Notes under the pieces: generated by a model
The model's input: the letters and a program-made list of their open reading frames with translations, nothing else
The model's database searches: none
Told to the model about the DNA's origin: nothing
Made by a program: the position numbers and the translations under genes
DNA from: Whalleya microplaca
Lineage: Eukaryota > Ascomycota > Sordariomycetes > Xylariales > Xylariaceae
DNA: 64,000 bases
NCBI GenBank assembly: GCA_022497155.1
Contig: MU385734.1
Span: 62,001-126,000 of the forward strand
Reading direction: 5' to 3'
In this document: in pieces, positions 23,001-36,587 of the stretch
Position numbering within the stretch: the stretch's first letter is position 1
Layout: every line of letters begins with the position of its first letter

Positions 23001-25362
23001 GAGGCCCGCGTCGAGTTATTAGCCACTTCGTCTGGCCAAACCGATTGCTGATTATACAGCTTACTATCATGCATATGAAATAGTTCCGAGACATTCTAAG
23101 ACTGTTCCAGTAGTCTCAAGGGTCTAATATATGAAGTCGAGGGCAGAAATCAAATATCTGACATCGAGGAGTGTACAGACAGTTCTCTCTAGTATATTCA
23201 GGACTATATATTGTAAAGGATAAATATCGTGGGGTACTAAGTGCACTACTTGAAACATGAGCATTGAAAACAACCATACAATTGAGGTTTCTCCAGTAGA
23301 CGAGGGTCTAGAAGACAAATTGAATCGCGTCATACGGGGTCAAGGTCGTGGGAATCATGGGGACTACAGTGAAGTTAATGATAGTAACGGTTGACACGTA
23401 TTCCTTCATTCGCGCTTCCGAGTACGAAAGTAAGTGTATCACAAAGAGGCTGCTATCTAATGGTTAAACAGTCCCTCGTGGAAATCCTGCTTCTATCTTA
23501 CAGTGATCCAGCCATTGTTGCATACTAACTACTTCTAAATGGCCTCCTGCATTATGATCTTTTCGAGGCTTCCGAATCAAGTCAGAGACTGAGAGGTATA
23601 TTTACGCTGGACTCTAGCATATGTTGTAAATACATTGCCGGCGGAGCAGACTGGTTCAGTGTTGTCTTTGCCATGCTTCAAGTGCGTAAAGAGACGACCT
23701 ACAAAGGCATAGGTATATGCAGAACGAGCATATTTCTCAGAACCTCGCTCAAACGGTCTTTCGGATCAAGTCAGAGAGACCACGGACGTGTTTCATTTCA
23801 AGCCGAAGGCCGAAAGACACGTTCGACATTCTCCGCCAAGCATGCTAGGTGACCATACAGTTCTTCCAAGCCTCCAGTCAAACCAACTGGACGGGTCTCC
23901 CCTTATCATGCTGAACGTCACCATACATAGACTCGTAGTTTATGTACAACAGCAGTGCTGCCCCCCGCCCCCCAGAAGATGATAGGCGCACCTTTCAGAC
24001 GTGTCATTGGCCGGGTAGGTTTCGACTCATCACTGAGGGTCGGCAATAACACGAAAGGGCGCTCCACTAGCTCGGAGCGTGTTACCCAGATAGCTAGTCT
24101 TGCGTGCGGCGATCGAGCCCGCTCCACGAGCCCATATCAAGGGAACGCTTGCTAGCAGTGGGGGTTTCAGAGATTGATATATGCATCACGCACTTAACTC
24201 CGAGCATGTTGGACGAACTGGCTACACAAGTCGCTGGGCATGGGTTCGATCGAGATGGACTTGCCGAGGGCGGTGCTCGCTGCAAGAATCTGCGCTAGCA
24301 TTCTCGTAGTTCACATAGTCTAGGCCCACTTACATATGATCGACAACTAGAATAGCGTGTTAGATTCATGAACGGGAGCCGTGTAGAGTATCACGCGTCT
24401 CTGAGCTAGAGACATGTAAACGGCCTCAGGCTCTCCCTGGATTATTGACCACACCTATAGCTTCAACGCCATTTGTTCTTCAGGTTAGGGTGTAACGCTC
24501 TGTGACTTTGATTAGTCCCTCGCAGGCGAGGTTTGGTTCCATATAGAGTGTTCTATTGTGGACCCAAACTCCCGGCGATGCCTACCGTCGCTATAACGAA
24601 AGGTTCACGAATCGAAACAGTGCGGCAGCAATGTAGCTTTGATAACCCTCCTGCTTTCTCATAGAGCGAACTATTATAATGCCTAGTTTTGACTTTCTTT
24701 CCGACATTGCCAGTGCTTGACGCGCGGGCGAGGCATAGGCACACTCTGGCAAGGAGGGTCGGACTCTGAAGGGCGTTGCCTGCTCCCTCGACCTCGGGCT
24801 ATATGAAGATAGTAGCTATTTTGACCTTCTTCGCCGAGTGGTGAAGGCCTTCTTGTGTGGTCTACCTAATCCCCTTCGAATCGAATGCCGAGAATGAGGA
24901 TACCCAAGCTGCCTTTTCAGAGAACAGGTGCTCGAATCACACGACCCGTATTACGATTTATTTCCTCTGTTCCCTAACAGGCAGTATCAAAACACCCCAA
25001 ACCGGACGGGGCGTTGCATAGAATTTCCAATTACAGCTTATCATAGATATCACTACCTAATGATTGACGAGATCAAACCTCCAGAATATTTACAAATGTT
25101 TTGCCTTTTATGTAGATCCAAACCCAATGAGCATGCAGACAACATCTAGGCCGAAACGAAACGAAGGAATCGTTCATTTCTTTCTATGCATAACGATCGT
25201 ATCACAGCGTTGACTATATATATATGCAAGTGGGTATCCAAACAATCTGCCTGCCAAAGAAATCCGATTCGCTTTTCCTACTAAAACCCACACGCTAAAT
25301 CCACCTTGTCCCGAATCTGGTCTGTAACAGAGGGTAAGCTTGTCTTCATGCCAATGCCAAGT
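20004..25362. other. 5.3-kb AT-rich gene desert
   Basis: Immediately after the RS-rich gene is a GC-rich piece with small inverted motifs (GCGCCGAGCAGGGCGCC; GGCCGCGAAGCGGCCGGC), then AT- and TA-rich DNA to about 25.3 kb. The longest frames (22405-22746 on +, for example) have no recognisable domains and unconvincing composition. No intact transposase, reverse transcriptase or terminal repeats are visible. Likely decayed repeat sequence. Confidence 0.5.
20300..20364 (+). repeat. Short direct repeat differing by C/T changes
   Basis: GTGCCGATCGAAYCYGGATC occurs at about 20300 and again at 20341. Through the repeat the differences are C versus T only, in the direction expected of RIP or cytosine deamination. 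The remnant is too short to name. Confidence 0.5.
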
Positions 25363-27787
25363 TCACAGGGGGGTCGGCTTACCTCTCATCCCACCCAAAG
25401 CCTCGAACGCCGTAGCGTAGTTTTCGAGTGTGGCCAACACGGACCAGAGCCCAATCCGCAGGCGTTCGCGCAGGTTGGCGACGAGCTCGTTGCTAGTGGC
25501 GGGGTACATCGACTCCGTCCGGTCTTTGACCATGAGTAGCGCGTAACTGCACTGCATCGCACAGCAGGCGAAGGATGGCATCGTCCGGGGTGTGATCACG
25601 CTCCCCAGATAGGCCGGCATATCAGTGATGACGCCAGAGGGGTTCGGGTACGGCATCGAGTCGAAGGACTGGGCGATGTTGAGGGCGGACTTCAGGCAGA
25701 TCTTGGACGAATGATGCGTGGTGAAGGGCGACGCAAGCATGGATGGCTGCTGCTGGAAACCGAGGCCGGCGTCTGCATTGGGTGTGGAGCGGGTGGACAG
25801 CGTCGGGGAAACCGAGCCTGGGGATTGGCTCGCGTGCGTGGACGGCGTACCGACCATCGTCGTGCAGCATGCCTGCAGCTGTTGCGGCTCGGGACTATCG
25901 GCTGCTTCCACCTTCTCGGACGTGCCGTGCAGGTCGCAGTGTTTCCCCGAGAACACGGCGAGGTCGAAGAACGCACAGTAGCGATGGACCTTGATGCGTG
26001 CACTGTGCCGAGGCGTCAGTCCGTGTACCTAGCGCATGAACCAATGGAGAGGATCGTACCTGTTCAGCTTGATGCGCGAGATGCAGCGCAGCGATTGGGA
26101 CAGCACTGTTTCAGCCCTGTCTACGGGCTGTGTCAATGGGCAATTCAGATCCCAGGCCTCGGATTTGGTGATCAGGGGTTCCAGGAGGCACTCGAGCTCT
26201 CGCATGCGGTTGAAGATGAGGCCCATGTCCGACTGTGCCTTTCTAGCCTTGTTGAACTCGATGACAAACTGCGTCGCGGCTAGAATGGCGTTCTGGGCCT
26301 GAATAAACAACGGCCAGGCCTATCCCATAGTTAGAATAACACATACAGCGTGCGCGTGACAATGCATCCTACCTCTGGATCGGCTTGGATCGTAGGGTAC
26401 TTAGCGGTAAAGCTGGACGCAAAGACCTCGAATGTCGGCGGCTGCTCAACATTAGCACGTAGTCATTCCGTAGAGAGAGGGTCTGCGCACCGTGTTGCTG
26501 ACGATCGAGCCCTGGCAGACGCAGATGTACGTCATCCACCACACGCGTCGTCTGGCCTCCGAATACTCATCTTCCACGTCGTTGCGCGTGTGGAGGAAAA
26601 GCGACATGGCGGACACGAGCGCCGATCCGACGCGAGCCCTCATCTTCTTCAGGTTCCCGCGCTGAGCATATTCGTAAACGCTGAGGAGATCGAGCGCGAT
26701 GATGCTCTCCAGCTCCCCAGGGACCTGCGGGTGGAATTTCTCGCGGAAGATCTCCTCGTCCGAATCATCTAGAGCCTTTGGCGGCTCGATGGAGGACTCG
26801 GGCCTTTCGGCCTCGCTCTCGATGGTTTCCACGGCCGATTTGGCGAGGAACTGCGAATACGTACGTCGCCAGTGGACGGACTCCGGGTCAAGTGGGCTGG
26901 GATCCTGGGGGCACGGGACAAGGGCCAAGATCGCGGAGATTGCGAGGCTGACCGCAGAGGAGGGCTCCTCGAACCTGTCCCGCTGGGTCTCCAGGAGGGG
27001 CATCGCCTGATCGGGCAGGGGCGTAGACGCCGGCGCCGGCATGATGGGGAAGTACGGATGAATCCAGATGTAATAAGCGTTCAGTCTAAGTCATCAGCCA
27101 ATAGAATCTTTCCAGCAAGGTCACTGGCTACTCACATCGCTTGATTATTGCCCCCGTAGGTCCTCACCACCGGGATCTTCACGGTGAGGGCGTTGTCCGC
27201 CAGGGGGTCCTGGAACAGATGATCATAGATGGCATCGCTATCTCTCCACACGTCAGCGAGCGGCTTGAGGCCGGCACCTGGGTCTATGTAGTTTTCGATG
27301 AGAAGCGCTGCTCCCTCGTTAGTGACGGCAAAGACGTCGTTGTCGGTCAATAACCAACTATCCTGTGGCAACTCTTCCTGCGGCGTAGGCAGCGAGATGG
27401 CCAGGTCTTGATAGTCCGAGAGTGGACGAGCTTTCTTGCGGATGCGAGGACCGCCTCGCCGGCTCGGCTTGTAGGCACACTCGCGCTCCTTGGTTAGGCA
27501 CTGAGATGGTCAGACTCTGTCTTCTAGTCTCCATGTTTGTGTGTGCAATGAGTGAGGCTTGAACAACAGATGAAAGCGTACACTTGCGCACGGATGCTCG
27601 CCATTGCACCTAGTCCTCGATGCGCGGCTTCGTCCCTGTCAGCACACACACGGTCCGTAGATCGAGGCGATCACATCACATACCATGCCAGACAGGCATT
27701 CTTGACCGGAGGGATCGCGAACTTCTTCCGGGGCGCAGGGTTCTGCGCGGTCGGCCTCGGTGCCACATCTGCCTCGGCCATCGTCAT
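25363..27787 (-). CDS. Zn2Cys6 transcription factor with fungal-specific domain
   Basis: Seven exons (27787-27684, 27627-27582, 27500-27136, 27085-26491, 26441-26373, 26319-26060, 26002-25363) encode 692 residues, all phases consistent. The binuclear zinc cluster is assembled across three exons: C-x2-C-x6-C-x5-C-x2-C-x6-C starting at ACLACRASRTRC, followed by the basic PSRRGGPRIRKK linker. The middle region has the fungal transcription-factor signature (NAYYIWIHPYFPIMP near 180; RRRVWWMTYICVCQGS). The C-terminal part resembles related regulators (SARIKVHRYCAFFD). By family it is a nuclear DNA-binding regulator; the target genes cannot be read from context, as neighbours are unrelated. Splitting of the zinc cluster by two introns makes mis-annotation likely. 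Confidence 0.9.
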
Positions 27788-29229
27788 GTTCGTTCTCCCC
27801 CTAACCTAATCGGAACTAACAACTTTGAGGCTCAGTTCGGATACTTGGACATTTAGGTAATAGGTCTGAATCTAGATGCAAAATGGGCCGCGGTGACCAC
27901 TGGAAGGCTATTGCTGTTGTTAGGTGTGGAATTTCGGTGGGTATGGGCCACGATACGATAGAAGAATCCCTCCGATTGCCCCGGATCGTGCGGGTTTGTC
28001 AGGACACCTTGGGGCGAGCTGGAAGCGGGGTAGCTGTGACAGGCCAGGATCCAGGTTTGCTTCCGACGGCCAGTGTGTATGTAATGTATGTATGTATGTA
28101 CTTACGTAGGCCCGGGGGAGAGGAAACTCGCTCGTGTATCATGCAGTTTGGCAATCGGGGGCGTCGAATTGGCTGTGGACACTTCAGCCGTCATTGGACG
28201 GCTTGATACGAGACATCTGCTGATAAGATCTCTTGGGTGGGTGGGTATCAGGTATCAGGCGAGATAGTGCTCGTTATTGGCCGCTGCAGGTTTCGGTAGA
28301 TCCTGTTAACTTTGATTAACAAATATCACGAACCCCGGCCCGTTCCGTGAGCCACAACTGCTATCAGCGTGGCTAGAGACCCCCCTGATCGCCCCCCTGA
28401 TCGCCGAAGGGCGCGTCTAGACGGCGACCTCCTTGGGCCACGTAGAGCAGCATCTGTCACTCCTTGTGTACATATTATTCCCGGGGGCCTGCTCATGTTT
28501 CGATTCTTTTGGACAGCTAGCTAGCTCTGGATGCTTACTGAACTGGAACGTTTCTTCGACTAAAAAGATTTTCTCCATCGTACGATGCTCAGTTCTCCAA
28601 ACTGCAAAATTTGCAGCGATCGCCTACCTATCTGAGCTTCGTCGACGAGCCTTCTGACCCCTTTTGCCACCCTGTTTGCTGTTATATGGAAGTTGTATTT
28701 CCTCGGGAACCATGCAAGGGCTGTTTAGCCTTGTTCCAAAGAACGCTTCAGAGCCGTCAAGCCACTCGGCGCTGGTTTCCAATAGCATTTAATAACGATA
28801 TCTCCGCCCCCTTTAGCGAACACTAAAGATAGACTATGAAGTGGATGGTGTGGGAGAGCCGGCAGGCCGGTGTCAATCTGCAAAGATGGTCATACCGCAA
28901 TATTGATTCAAGGTCAAGTGCCGTTCGATCTGCTAGCACAAATGCAAAGACATTGTTACGATTGATCTAAGACGACGAGTGTCACCACAATTATTATGAA
29001 TTCATCGTCTATATTCATTAATTATGGGAGGCTAAAGTTGCGTCAGGTAGTATCTCCCAGACTACATCCATCCCCCCGTACCCATGGGCTCTCAAAAATT
29101 AAAATAAATAAAATAAAACAAAACGGAACGAGGTAAAAATCAGGGCCAATCGATATGAACGGTCATCGACGCCCGCCGCCAGAGAACCCGTGAAGGATTC
29201 TCATCTATCCGCGATGCCGAATCTCCCCC
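27788..29229. other. Intergenic spacer
   Basis: Upstream region of the transcription factor and downstream region of the MARVEL gene. A TATG microsatellite lies at about 28078-28101. No other gene or RNA is seen. Confidence 0.45.
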
Positions 29230-30399
29230 CTATCTTCTCGCATAAGGGTTAGAAGGTGGAGAGTGTGGCCGATCTGTGAAACCTCCAGGCATTGGGTCCT
29301 CATTCGTAGGCGTCAAGGGGCTGACGGGTTCTTCCAATCTTGTAGCGGCCGTGACGGCTGATACTGTGCTGACGCTCCGCGGTATGCTCTGCGGACTCAT
29401 CGGCCGCGGGCTTCCATGACCGGGCATCGGCGGATGATTTTGCTGTGCGGGTTCCGTAGGCGTGATCGTGTGGAAGCTTGTGGGTAAGTGATACGGCGTC
29501 GCGGCGCGACTTCCGTTTGCCCTTGTCGAAACCATCCGTCGAGGTATTTGCCAATGAGATGTGGGTGGTATGCTAATCGGCGGAGGCTTGGGCCTGGGGG
29601 AAGCTAGAGGAGGCGTATTAGAATACACAGCAGGCGTTGTAGGCGCCATGTACGCGTTAGGTGGCATCGTTGGCTATTGACTATGAGTTTAGGTCCGTCT
29701 TCTAGCGTAGGTGGTCCTTACCATCTCAATACCAGTGCTCATCGCCTCATCGGGTTGTTCGCTACCACCGTCACGAGCCTTCCCGTGGAATAGCCAGGGC
29801 ATACATTTGTGAAAAGCTGGCGTCGCCGCAAGCAAGCCGGTGGGAATCATGAGTACCATAGAAGCTTCCGTTACTAACGTCGCCACTTTGAAGATCATAG
29901 CCTTCGAGTCCTCCGGCGTCGCAGCCGCGCTTGCGATAAATAGTACCACCCATGCGATCATCAAGAGGATCTCGGGGACGGCCAGCCATATCGACCAGAT
30001 GTGCCGCAGGAAAAGCGCGAAGATGCTCCAAGCACCGGTGAGCACACCTAGGATGGCCGCTAGAGCAAGAAGCCAGGGAGATGGAGCCGACAATGTGAAG
30101 ACGTAGAGGATCAGCACTGCGATGGCGGTGACGCATTGCGCCGCGCGGATGATGGTGATGAGCGAGTTGCTGTCGTAGCCCGAGGGCTTCGGTTTCCCGT
30201 CGACGGTCGAGTCTATTGTCCAAGTGGTGTTCCTGGGCGTCTTGAACCAGCCGTCTCTGGCCTTGAGCTCGCTGGAAGACGAAAACCACCAGATTTTCCT
30301 CTTGTTACTCGTACCCCCCTCCGATTGCTCCGTAGGCCTGGGATAGACAGAGCCAGTGGGCGGCGGGCGATATGGCGCGCTGGCAAGTGTGCTGGCCAT
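29230..30399 (-). CDS. MARVEL-type four-span membrane protein
   Basis: Two exons (30399-29722 and 29673-29230) encode 373 residues. A soluble N-terminus of about 75 residues precedes four hydrophobic segments: IRAAQCVTAIAVLILYVF, LLALAAILGVLTGAWSIFAL, IWLAVPEILLMIAWVVLFIA and LVTEASMVLMIPTGLLAA. The alternation and the small extracellular loops match the MARVEL fold found in fungal eisosome/Nce102-like and vesicle proteins. The C-terminal ~150 residues are proline/serine-rich and probably disordered in the cytosol. The intron (29674-29721) must be removed to reach this tail, otherwise a stop follows TYARRRT. Start at 30399 is the first ATG. Confidence 0.8.
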
Positions 30400-32478
30400 C
30401 GCGAGGCGCTTTAGCAATAAGATATACTTGGATAGATGGCGTTATAGTGTTTAGGATATGATAAGTATAGTAAACATGAAAGACTGTATTGAAAGTATAA
30501 ACATATTGCTCTCTACCAAGGCCCGCAATTTCGAAACAATATACATAACCTCAAGCTGCAAGCGAATCACACGGTCAGTGAGAATGTTCTATCTATTCCA
30601 TTCACCTGGTTGAGTATTCTGTATGATGCGGATGACGCTTGCTCTATTGAGTGAATCATAGCTGAATGCCGTATACTCGCGCGCGGAAACTGGAGGTACA
30701 GTCAGGAGTAATTCAGCAGCTGACCGCAACTAAGTATCGTCTCAACATCCAAATTCTTCTTTATACTCGTGGTTATGAAATACAGCCACCTTGTTGTCTA
30801 GTGTAGACCCCCAAATCACGACCGAGGGAAGATTCAGGGGAGGTTCAAAACGGCTCAAATATGAACAATCGAGAATCACATGGAACGAGATATTGCCGCT
30901 GCAGCGTAGTGAATCAGCCTAAATATTAGCAATCGCTTGTTTGCCAGAACAGTGTACTACACCACATCCGTACAGCGTTGTCCGGTGACGCTCTATTTCA
31001 TGACAGTCCCCTTTCCAGTCGAATTTTGTCGGGGCACACCCGTTTATGCACCCTCGTTGAAATAACTAGGTTCATAGCGACGTAAATAGGTTCTTCATCT
31101 CTATCCTTGGAAGCCAGCGGAGTTCACTCCTAGTGACGCGCTTGAGTATGCCACGGATAGAGGTGGTGTGCTTCAGAATAACCGTGTCTTCTATGCATGA
31201 GCCACACCGATGACCAAGCGTAATGTAGACTCTTTTTAGTCGACGACAATGACTTGAGTGGGAGCGGCTGGGGCGTAATACGATTTATCGAAACTGAAAC
31301 TGTTGTGCAGAGCACATTTGTTATGACACAGCACAAGTCACATATCGAGTCATTATGCAGCAAACGACCTGGCCACCTTGCTCACCTAGCTTGAAGTATG
31401 AAGATCGGACAACTCTTGTCAGTGAAAGTAGCGCGGACTTTTGACAGAAAGCTTAACGACGCGGATACAAAGCTTAAAAGCTTATATGTACTCATGGACT
31501 GCTAGGAGCTCAGTTGATGGAGATCTCACACGTAAACCACGTTGATCTCCAAGACATACTGCGAGTTGCAGTGGCAGCCGAATCCCAAAGATCAAGTATG
31601 GCCACTGTGATCCATCTTCATCTCAAGAACCTCAGCCGCTTACCTTGGAATCGCTCGTACATAACACCCTTCACAACGGAGGCCAAGACGAATGTGACCA
31701 CTGTTCCTCTGATGGTATGCTCTTTAAAAAGCCTGCCGCTATCGAGGAGACGTCTGCTGCGTGGCTTTGACGCTCGAGTGAGCCGACATGATCCTGTCTG
31801 TGCCCGTGCCCAACACACCGATATAGAGAAGGCTTCTCGTTACGAATGATTCCACCTTCATCGCATCCAGGAGAAGCTTAGATTCGGGCAAGATTCGGTG
31901 TTCCTAAATTACAAGCGCGATGATTCCTGTCGGAGCACGAGCAAACCCTTGGTTCTTCGCGAGCACCAGCCCGGATGCTGTCCATAATATAAGATTGGCC
32001 TGGCAATAGAGGCGCAAAACAATACATAGTAAGACATATAAAGAACCGCCTGCGGCTGCCGCGGAGATTTAAAAACGTCCTCGCATAGTCGAGCCCCACT
32101 TCTCCGATGCATCGCCAAACCGAGGCCTCGGTAGAGTGCCCAGATCGGGATTAAAGCGATTCATCTTTGAACATATGCTCCTGGATACAGTCATAAAATG
32201 TCTGTATGCGGGACTTCCCCGAAAGTCCTCGGTCATTGTCGGAGAATAAGCTGCCTTCTGACGCCATTTGCGGTTGTTGCGCAAACTGTCAACAAGATGC
32301 CAATGGAGACCTCTGGCTAAACCATTGATTTTTTGCTATCCTACTGTCACGATTTCACGACTTCACGACGACCCGGCTGCTGCGCCGTTTTCCTTCGATA
32401 CCCGCACCTATAATCATTCTATCTATGATGCAGCAAGCCCTGCTAAAAGAGTGGCATTTGCGATAAGGACCCAGAAAA
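30400..32478. other. Divergent spacer, MARVEL gene to AFG1
   Basis: Both promoters should lie here. I see no gene: frames are short and AT-rich sequence dominates 30.4-32.2 kb. Confidence 0.45.
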
Positions 32479-34205
32479 ATGCGCCGCTGTTCTTTGTATA
32501 CCCCTCCCGTACGCCTCCCGTCTACCCAGGCGGTTATTGTGGGATCACGACGGGGTCTCTGCACGCGGTGCGTACGAGGTGCCGAGGGACGGAGGAACGG
32601 ATCGGGATGTTCGAGTTCGATATCAGGGCGCAGGATACCGTTCGCCTGCTTGACACGCTCAGCGTGGCCGTCGAGCGGTTTTAGACAACTTGCGACGGTG
32701 ACGACGGGCCCATTAGAACAGGGTGGGTGCTGCTACTGCTGCATGCAAAGTTAAAGTTTATGTACGTTCGATGCTAACATCTGATTGCAATAGCCCGGGT
32801 CCCCGATTACTATGGCCCAATACAAGAATACGACCATCGAGTCGCTGCGGGGCGGATCCGAGAGGACGAGCACCAGCGAGGCATAATACAAAGCCTACAG
32901 CACTTACACGACGACCTCTTGGATTATCACGCACGGCCCGTCGAGCACCCGACGGTTGAGTCGTTAAAACCTAAGAAGGCGTCGCTGTTGGGATGGTTTG
33001 GATCCAAATCCAGCACCGCAGCGATCAAGGAGATTCCCGGCGATTTGCCACGAGGCTTATATCTATATGGCGACGTGGGGAGTGGGAAGACGATGCTGAT
33101 GGACCTCTTTTACGACACGCTGCCAAGCACGGTTAAGTCGAAGACGAGGATACATTTCCACAACTTTATGCAGGACGTGCACAAGCGGTTGCATAAGACG
33201 AAGATGCTGCATGGGAACGACGTCGATGCCGTCCAATATGTAGCAGCAGAAATCGCAGAGCAGGCGAACGTCCTCTGTTTTGATGAATTTCAGTGCACCG
33301 ACGTAGCGGACGCCATGATCCTGCGCAGACTGCTCGAGTCGCTGATGTCTCACGGCGTCGTTCTCGTCACCACATCAAACCGACACCCGGATGAGCTGTA
33401 TAAGAACGGCATACAGCGCGAGTCCTTCGTGCCGGCCATCCACCTGCTTAAATCCCGCCTACACGTCATCAACCTCAATTCGCCGACGGACTACCGCAAA
33501 ATACCCCGGCCGCCGTCCGGCGTCTACCACACCCCGCTGGACAGCCACGCGGCGTCCCACATCCAGAAGTGGCTGCGCTTCCTGGGCGACCCGGACGACG
33601 TGGCGCCGCACCCAGAGACACAGAAGGTGTGGGGGCGCGAGATCCACGTGCCCAGGGTCAGCGGGCGGTGCGCGTGGTTCACCTTCCAGGAGCTGATCGG
33701 GCGGGCGACGGGGGCGGCGGACTACCTGGAGCTGGTGCGGTGCTACGACGCGTTCATCATCTCGGACGTGCCCGGGATGACGTACCGCGAGCGCGACCTG
33801 GCGCGGCGCTTCATCACCTTCATCGACGCCGTGTACGAGGCGCACGGCAAGCTGGTGCTGACGACGGCGGCGCCGCTGACGCAGCTGTTCGTGTCGCCGG
33901 AGGAGCTGCGCGACTCGCTCAAGAAGGAGGGCAAGGTCGTCGACGACGACGCGCACGAGTCCGTCTCCCACGCCATGCAGCACATGATGGAGGACGTCGA
34001 CAGCAACATCGACCAGCTCAAGAGCTCGAGCCTCTTCTCCGGCGAGGAGGAGCGCTTCGCGTTCGCCCGCGCCCTGTCGCGGCTGACCGAGATGTCGAGC
34101 AAGGAGTGGGTGGAGCGGGGGATGGGGCTGGAGGCGTCGGGGGGTAAAAAGGAGAGGGACGACTGGGCCAAGGTGCGCAGTCGACAGATGGAGGACTCTA
34201 TGTGA
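32479..34205 (+). CDS. AFG1: AFG1-like mitochondrial ATPase (LACE1 family)
   Basis: Two exons, 32479-32722 and 32794-34205, encode 551 residues. The first about 80 residues are arginine- and serine-rich with hardly any acids (MRRCSLYTPPVRLPSTQAV), a good mitochondrial presequence. The AFG1 body begins with YYGPIQEYDHRVAAGRIR and has Walker A GDVGSGKT near 174, Walker B VLCFDEFQ near 240, and the family stretches VLVTTSNRHPDELYKNGIQR and DYRKIPR. By family it sits in the mitochondrial matrix or inner membrane and helps degrade or extract misfolded respiratory subunits. The first exon and the intron (branch GCTAAC) are inferred; the frame joins as EQ-ARVPDYY. The 3' half is markedly GC-rich, which generates long spurious antisense frames. 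Confidence 0.93.
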
Positions 34206-36587
34206 GCGTTAATGTCGTTTTTTTCCTTTTCGGCATTGGGTATGATTTCGGTTGATCGGTCAGTCGGATTGAAGGGAACATAGCATCGCGGTCGGCCTTT
34301 GGATAGTCGAGCATGCATTCTGCACCATGAGTATACCTATACCATATCATTTCGAACGGCGTTATTCTAGTCTATCAAAGCTACAGGGGTTCCGCGACCT
34401 ATCACGTTCAAGTAAAACTAATCTCATTCCACGGGCATCACGATAATACACCTTGCGAGAATCAACGTGATGATCGCCTCAACGTTGTATGATATCTCCG
34501 CGTCGGCGTAGATGTCCCCAATAATGTCGTGCATATGCGAACTTAGCCCGGTTGCACTGCAATCGGTGATGGCACAGCATGGCACATAGAAGATGCCTCA
34601 TCTACGGTACTCCGTACTCCGGCGTCGTGATACAAGATGCAGGTACCTGGGTACCTACCTGTATTTCTCCCTATTACGTAATCCAACTTCGCTACGCTGA
34701 TCGGTACAACCGAAGGGACAGATGGGGCACCGACCGGATACCTATCGCAAATTGGAATGGCTCGCGGACAAACTATAACTTATAAACTGGGGAACAGATA
34801 ACCGAATAGGGGCCTCTGCTAGTACAAAGCACCGTGGTCCAGACTTGCAGCTTGATTTTTATTTAGAATGCGGCATTGTGATTGCATTATGTAGACCAGT
34901 ATTATGTAGACGAAAAGGAGTCAAATAAGAGTTCGGGCAAACGATGCCGTATAGGGGCAATAGACAGCGATCATCCCTCCAATATGTACTGCGAATATGT
35001 ACCTCTTCATCGTGTCTGATTACAAAGGTGGTGAGCATCAGTTGCCAACCGCATTCTACGCGTAGGCAGACTGGCAGAGACGGGCAGAGTAGCGTAGGAT
35101 CGCAGGCCAGAGCAAATTTCCACTGTGTGGTACAGAAGAGTGGGATCTTTGGAACCCTTGCTCGATCCTCCCAACCAAGATCGTCTCCGAGTCTCCCCAA
35201 TGCTTGGTAGGTAATTGCCATTGTAACGGGCCAAGCCCTAACCAATCTCAAATTTTGACGTTTCGATGCTGGAAGACCAGAGGATGTCGAAATCCTTTGC
35301 ACCACGATTGAACTGATTGCATGTTCGTCGGGTCGTTAAGATTAAGGTTCTGACTCTCCGAGCCGTGATGCTGCCGCCGTCTAGTGTCGCTAGCACTTTT
35401 GACTATTTTACTTTTGTGCCACGACACGACCCGTATGTGTAATGTACGGAGGTATTGATGTCTCTCATATCTGCTAAATAAAGCCTTGTGCTACCAATTG
35501 AAGCCTCAACCCCGTGAATTCCTACATGTAGGAACCATAGCAAGGTTGGTGCTAGTATTATGCATATCTTTAGCGCATCGGTGGACAGGGGTGCCACGGC
35601 AGCAGTATGTACTGGTGCTTGCAGGCCTTTGCAGCCCAGCTACATGTGATGAATTCAATTTGTCCGAATCAGATGAGGTTAGGTACATTACCTCCATTGC
35701 CTCCTATGTCTGCATGCATGTACTGCGCAGCGACGTAGGAATAGAGCAAAAAGACGTAATCTTACCTGCTGCATACATATGTACATAGTATGCAGGATGC
35801 CCGTGCCAGGTACCATGCTGTTGGCGGAATATGCCATGGTTTCCAGCTTTTAGCCCATTCTGCTAGCGTCTACTCCGACGCCTTGGACATGTACATACTA
35901 TGGTAATAGACAGGTTACCTATTTACATAGTACTATTTTGTATGTATGTAGACTACTGTGTATGTAGACTAAACTGTACCTAACTGTGTGTGTATGTACC
36001 AACGATACACACAATAGATGATTGGATGGGGGATAGGAGGCATGTACTACGTAGCGGCACACCTTCCCACATCGGTCGTATCCCTTCGCGCTGATTGCCT
36101 GGGAAGGCCGGGATGCTGAAGGGCAGTTGGTGTCGGCGGTGGGGCCTATCATTTAATCATTTGACAATCCCAGCCTGCCAGGCCTGCCAGACACCGCTGC
36201 TGGACCGCTGCACCGTAGCTGCCCCCTTCACGAGCCTGGGCAGCCTGGGCAGCCCTGGGGCCGCTACTACAGGTATCTCGTCATTGTGCCTCAGTGGACC
36301 CGGCCTGCCCACTTCAAGTTCTGGATCCCTCCTCACGAGCTTGGCTTGGCCTTTTCTGCAGGGCCAAACTCCCTCGTCTCCTTTTCTCTCTTCGAGTCGT
36401 TGCCATTCCATTCTTCCATTCTTTCCCGGGAAGACCAAAACTCTTTATTATTCCTACCGAAACGGCATGTGGTGTATAGTCGACGACCGAAACTAAGCCT
36501 TGCGGACTGACCTGATCTGGGAAACCGACACGATAGTGCTCCGATGATTCCTGGCTAGGTTAGGTTGTTTGCTTGATCCGATAAAGA
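34206..36587. other. Intergenic spacer
   Basis: 2.4 kb with no convincing gene. A GGTACCTGGGTACCTACC tract lies at about 34641-34661, and TATG/TGTATG microsatellite-like stretches at about 35940-36000. The last ~400 bases are pyrimidine-rich and probably the promoter of the DUF3405 gene. Confidence 0.45.

Noticed and set aside
33459..34318. Antisense and alternate frames of 170-190 codons over AFG1
   Set aside because: Shadows of the GC-rich 3' half of AFG1; no domain and no independent splice signals.
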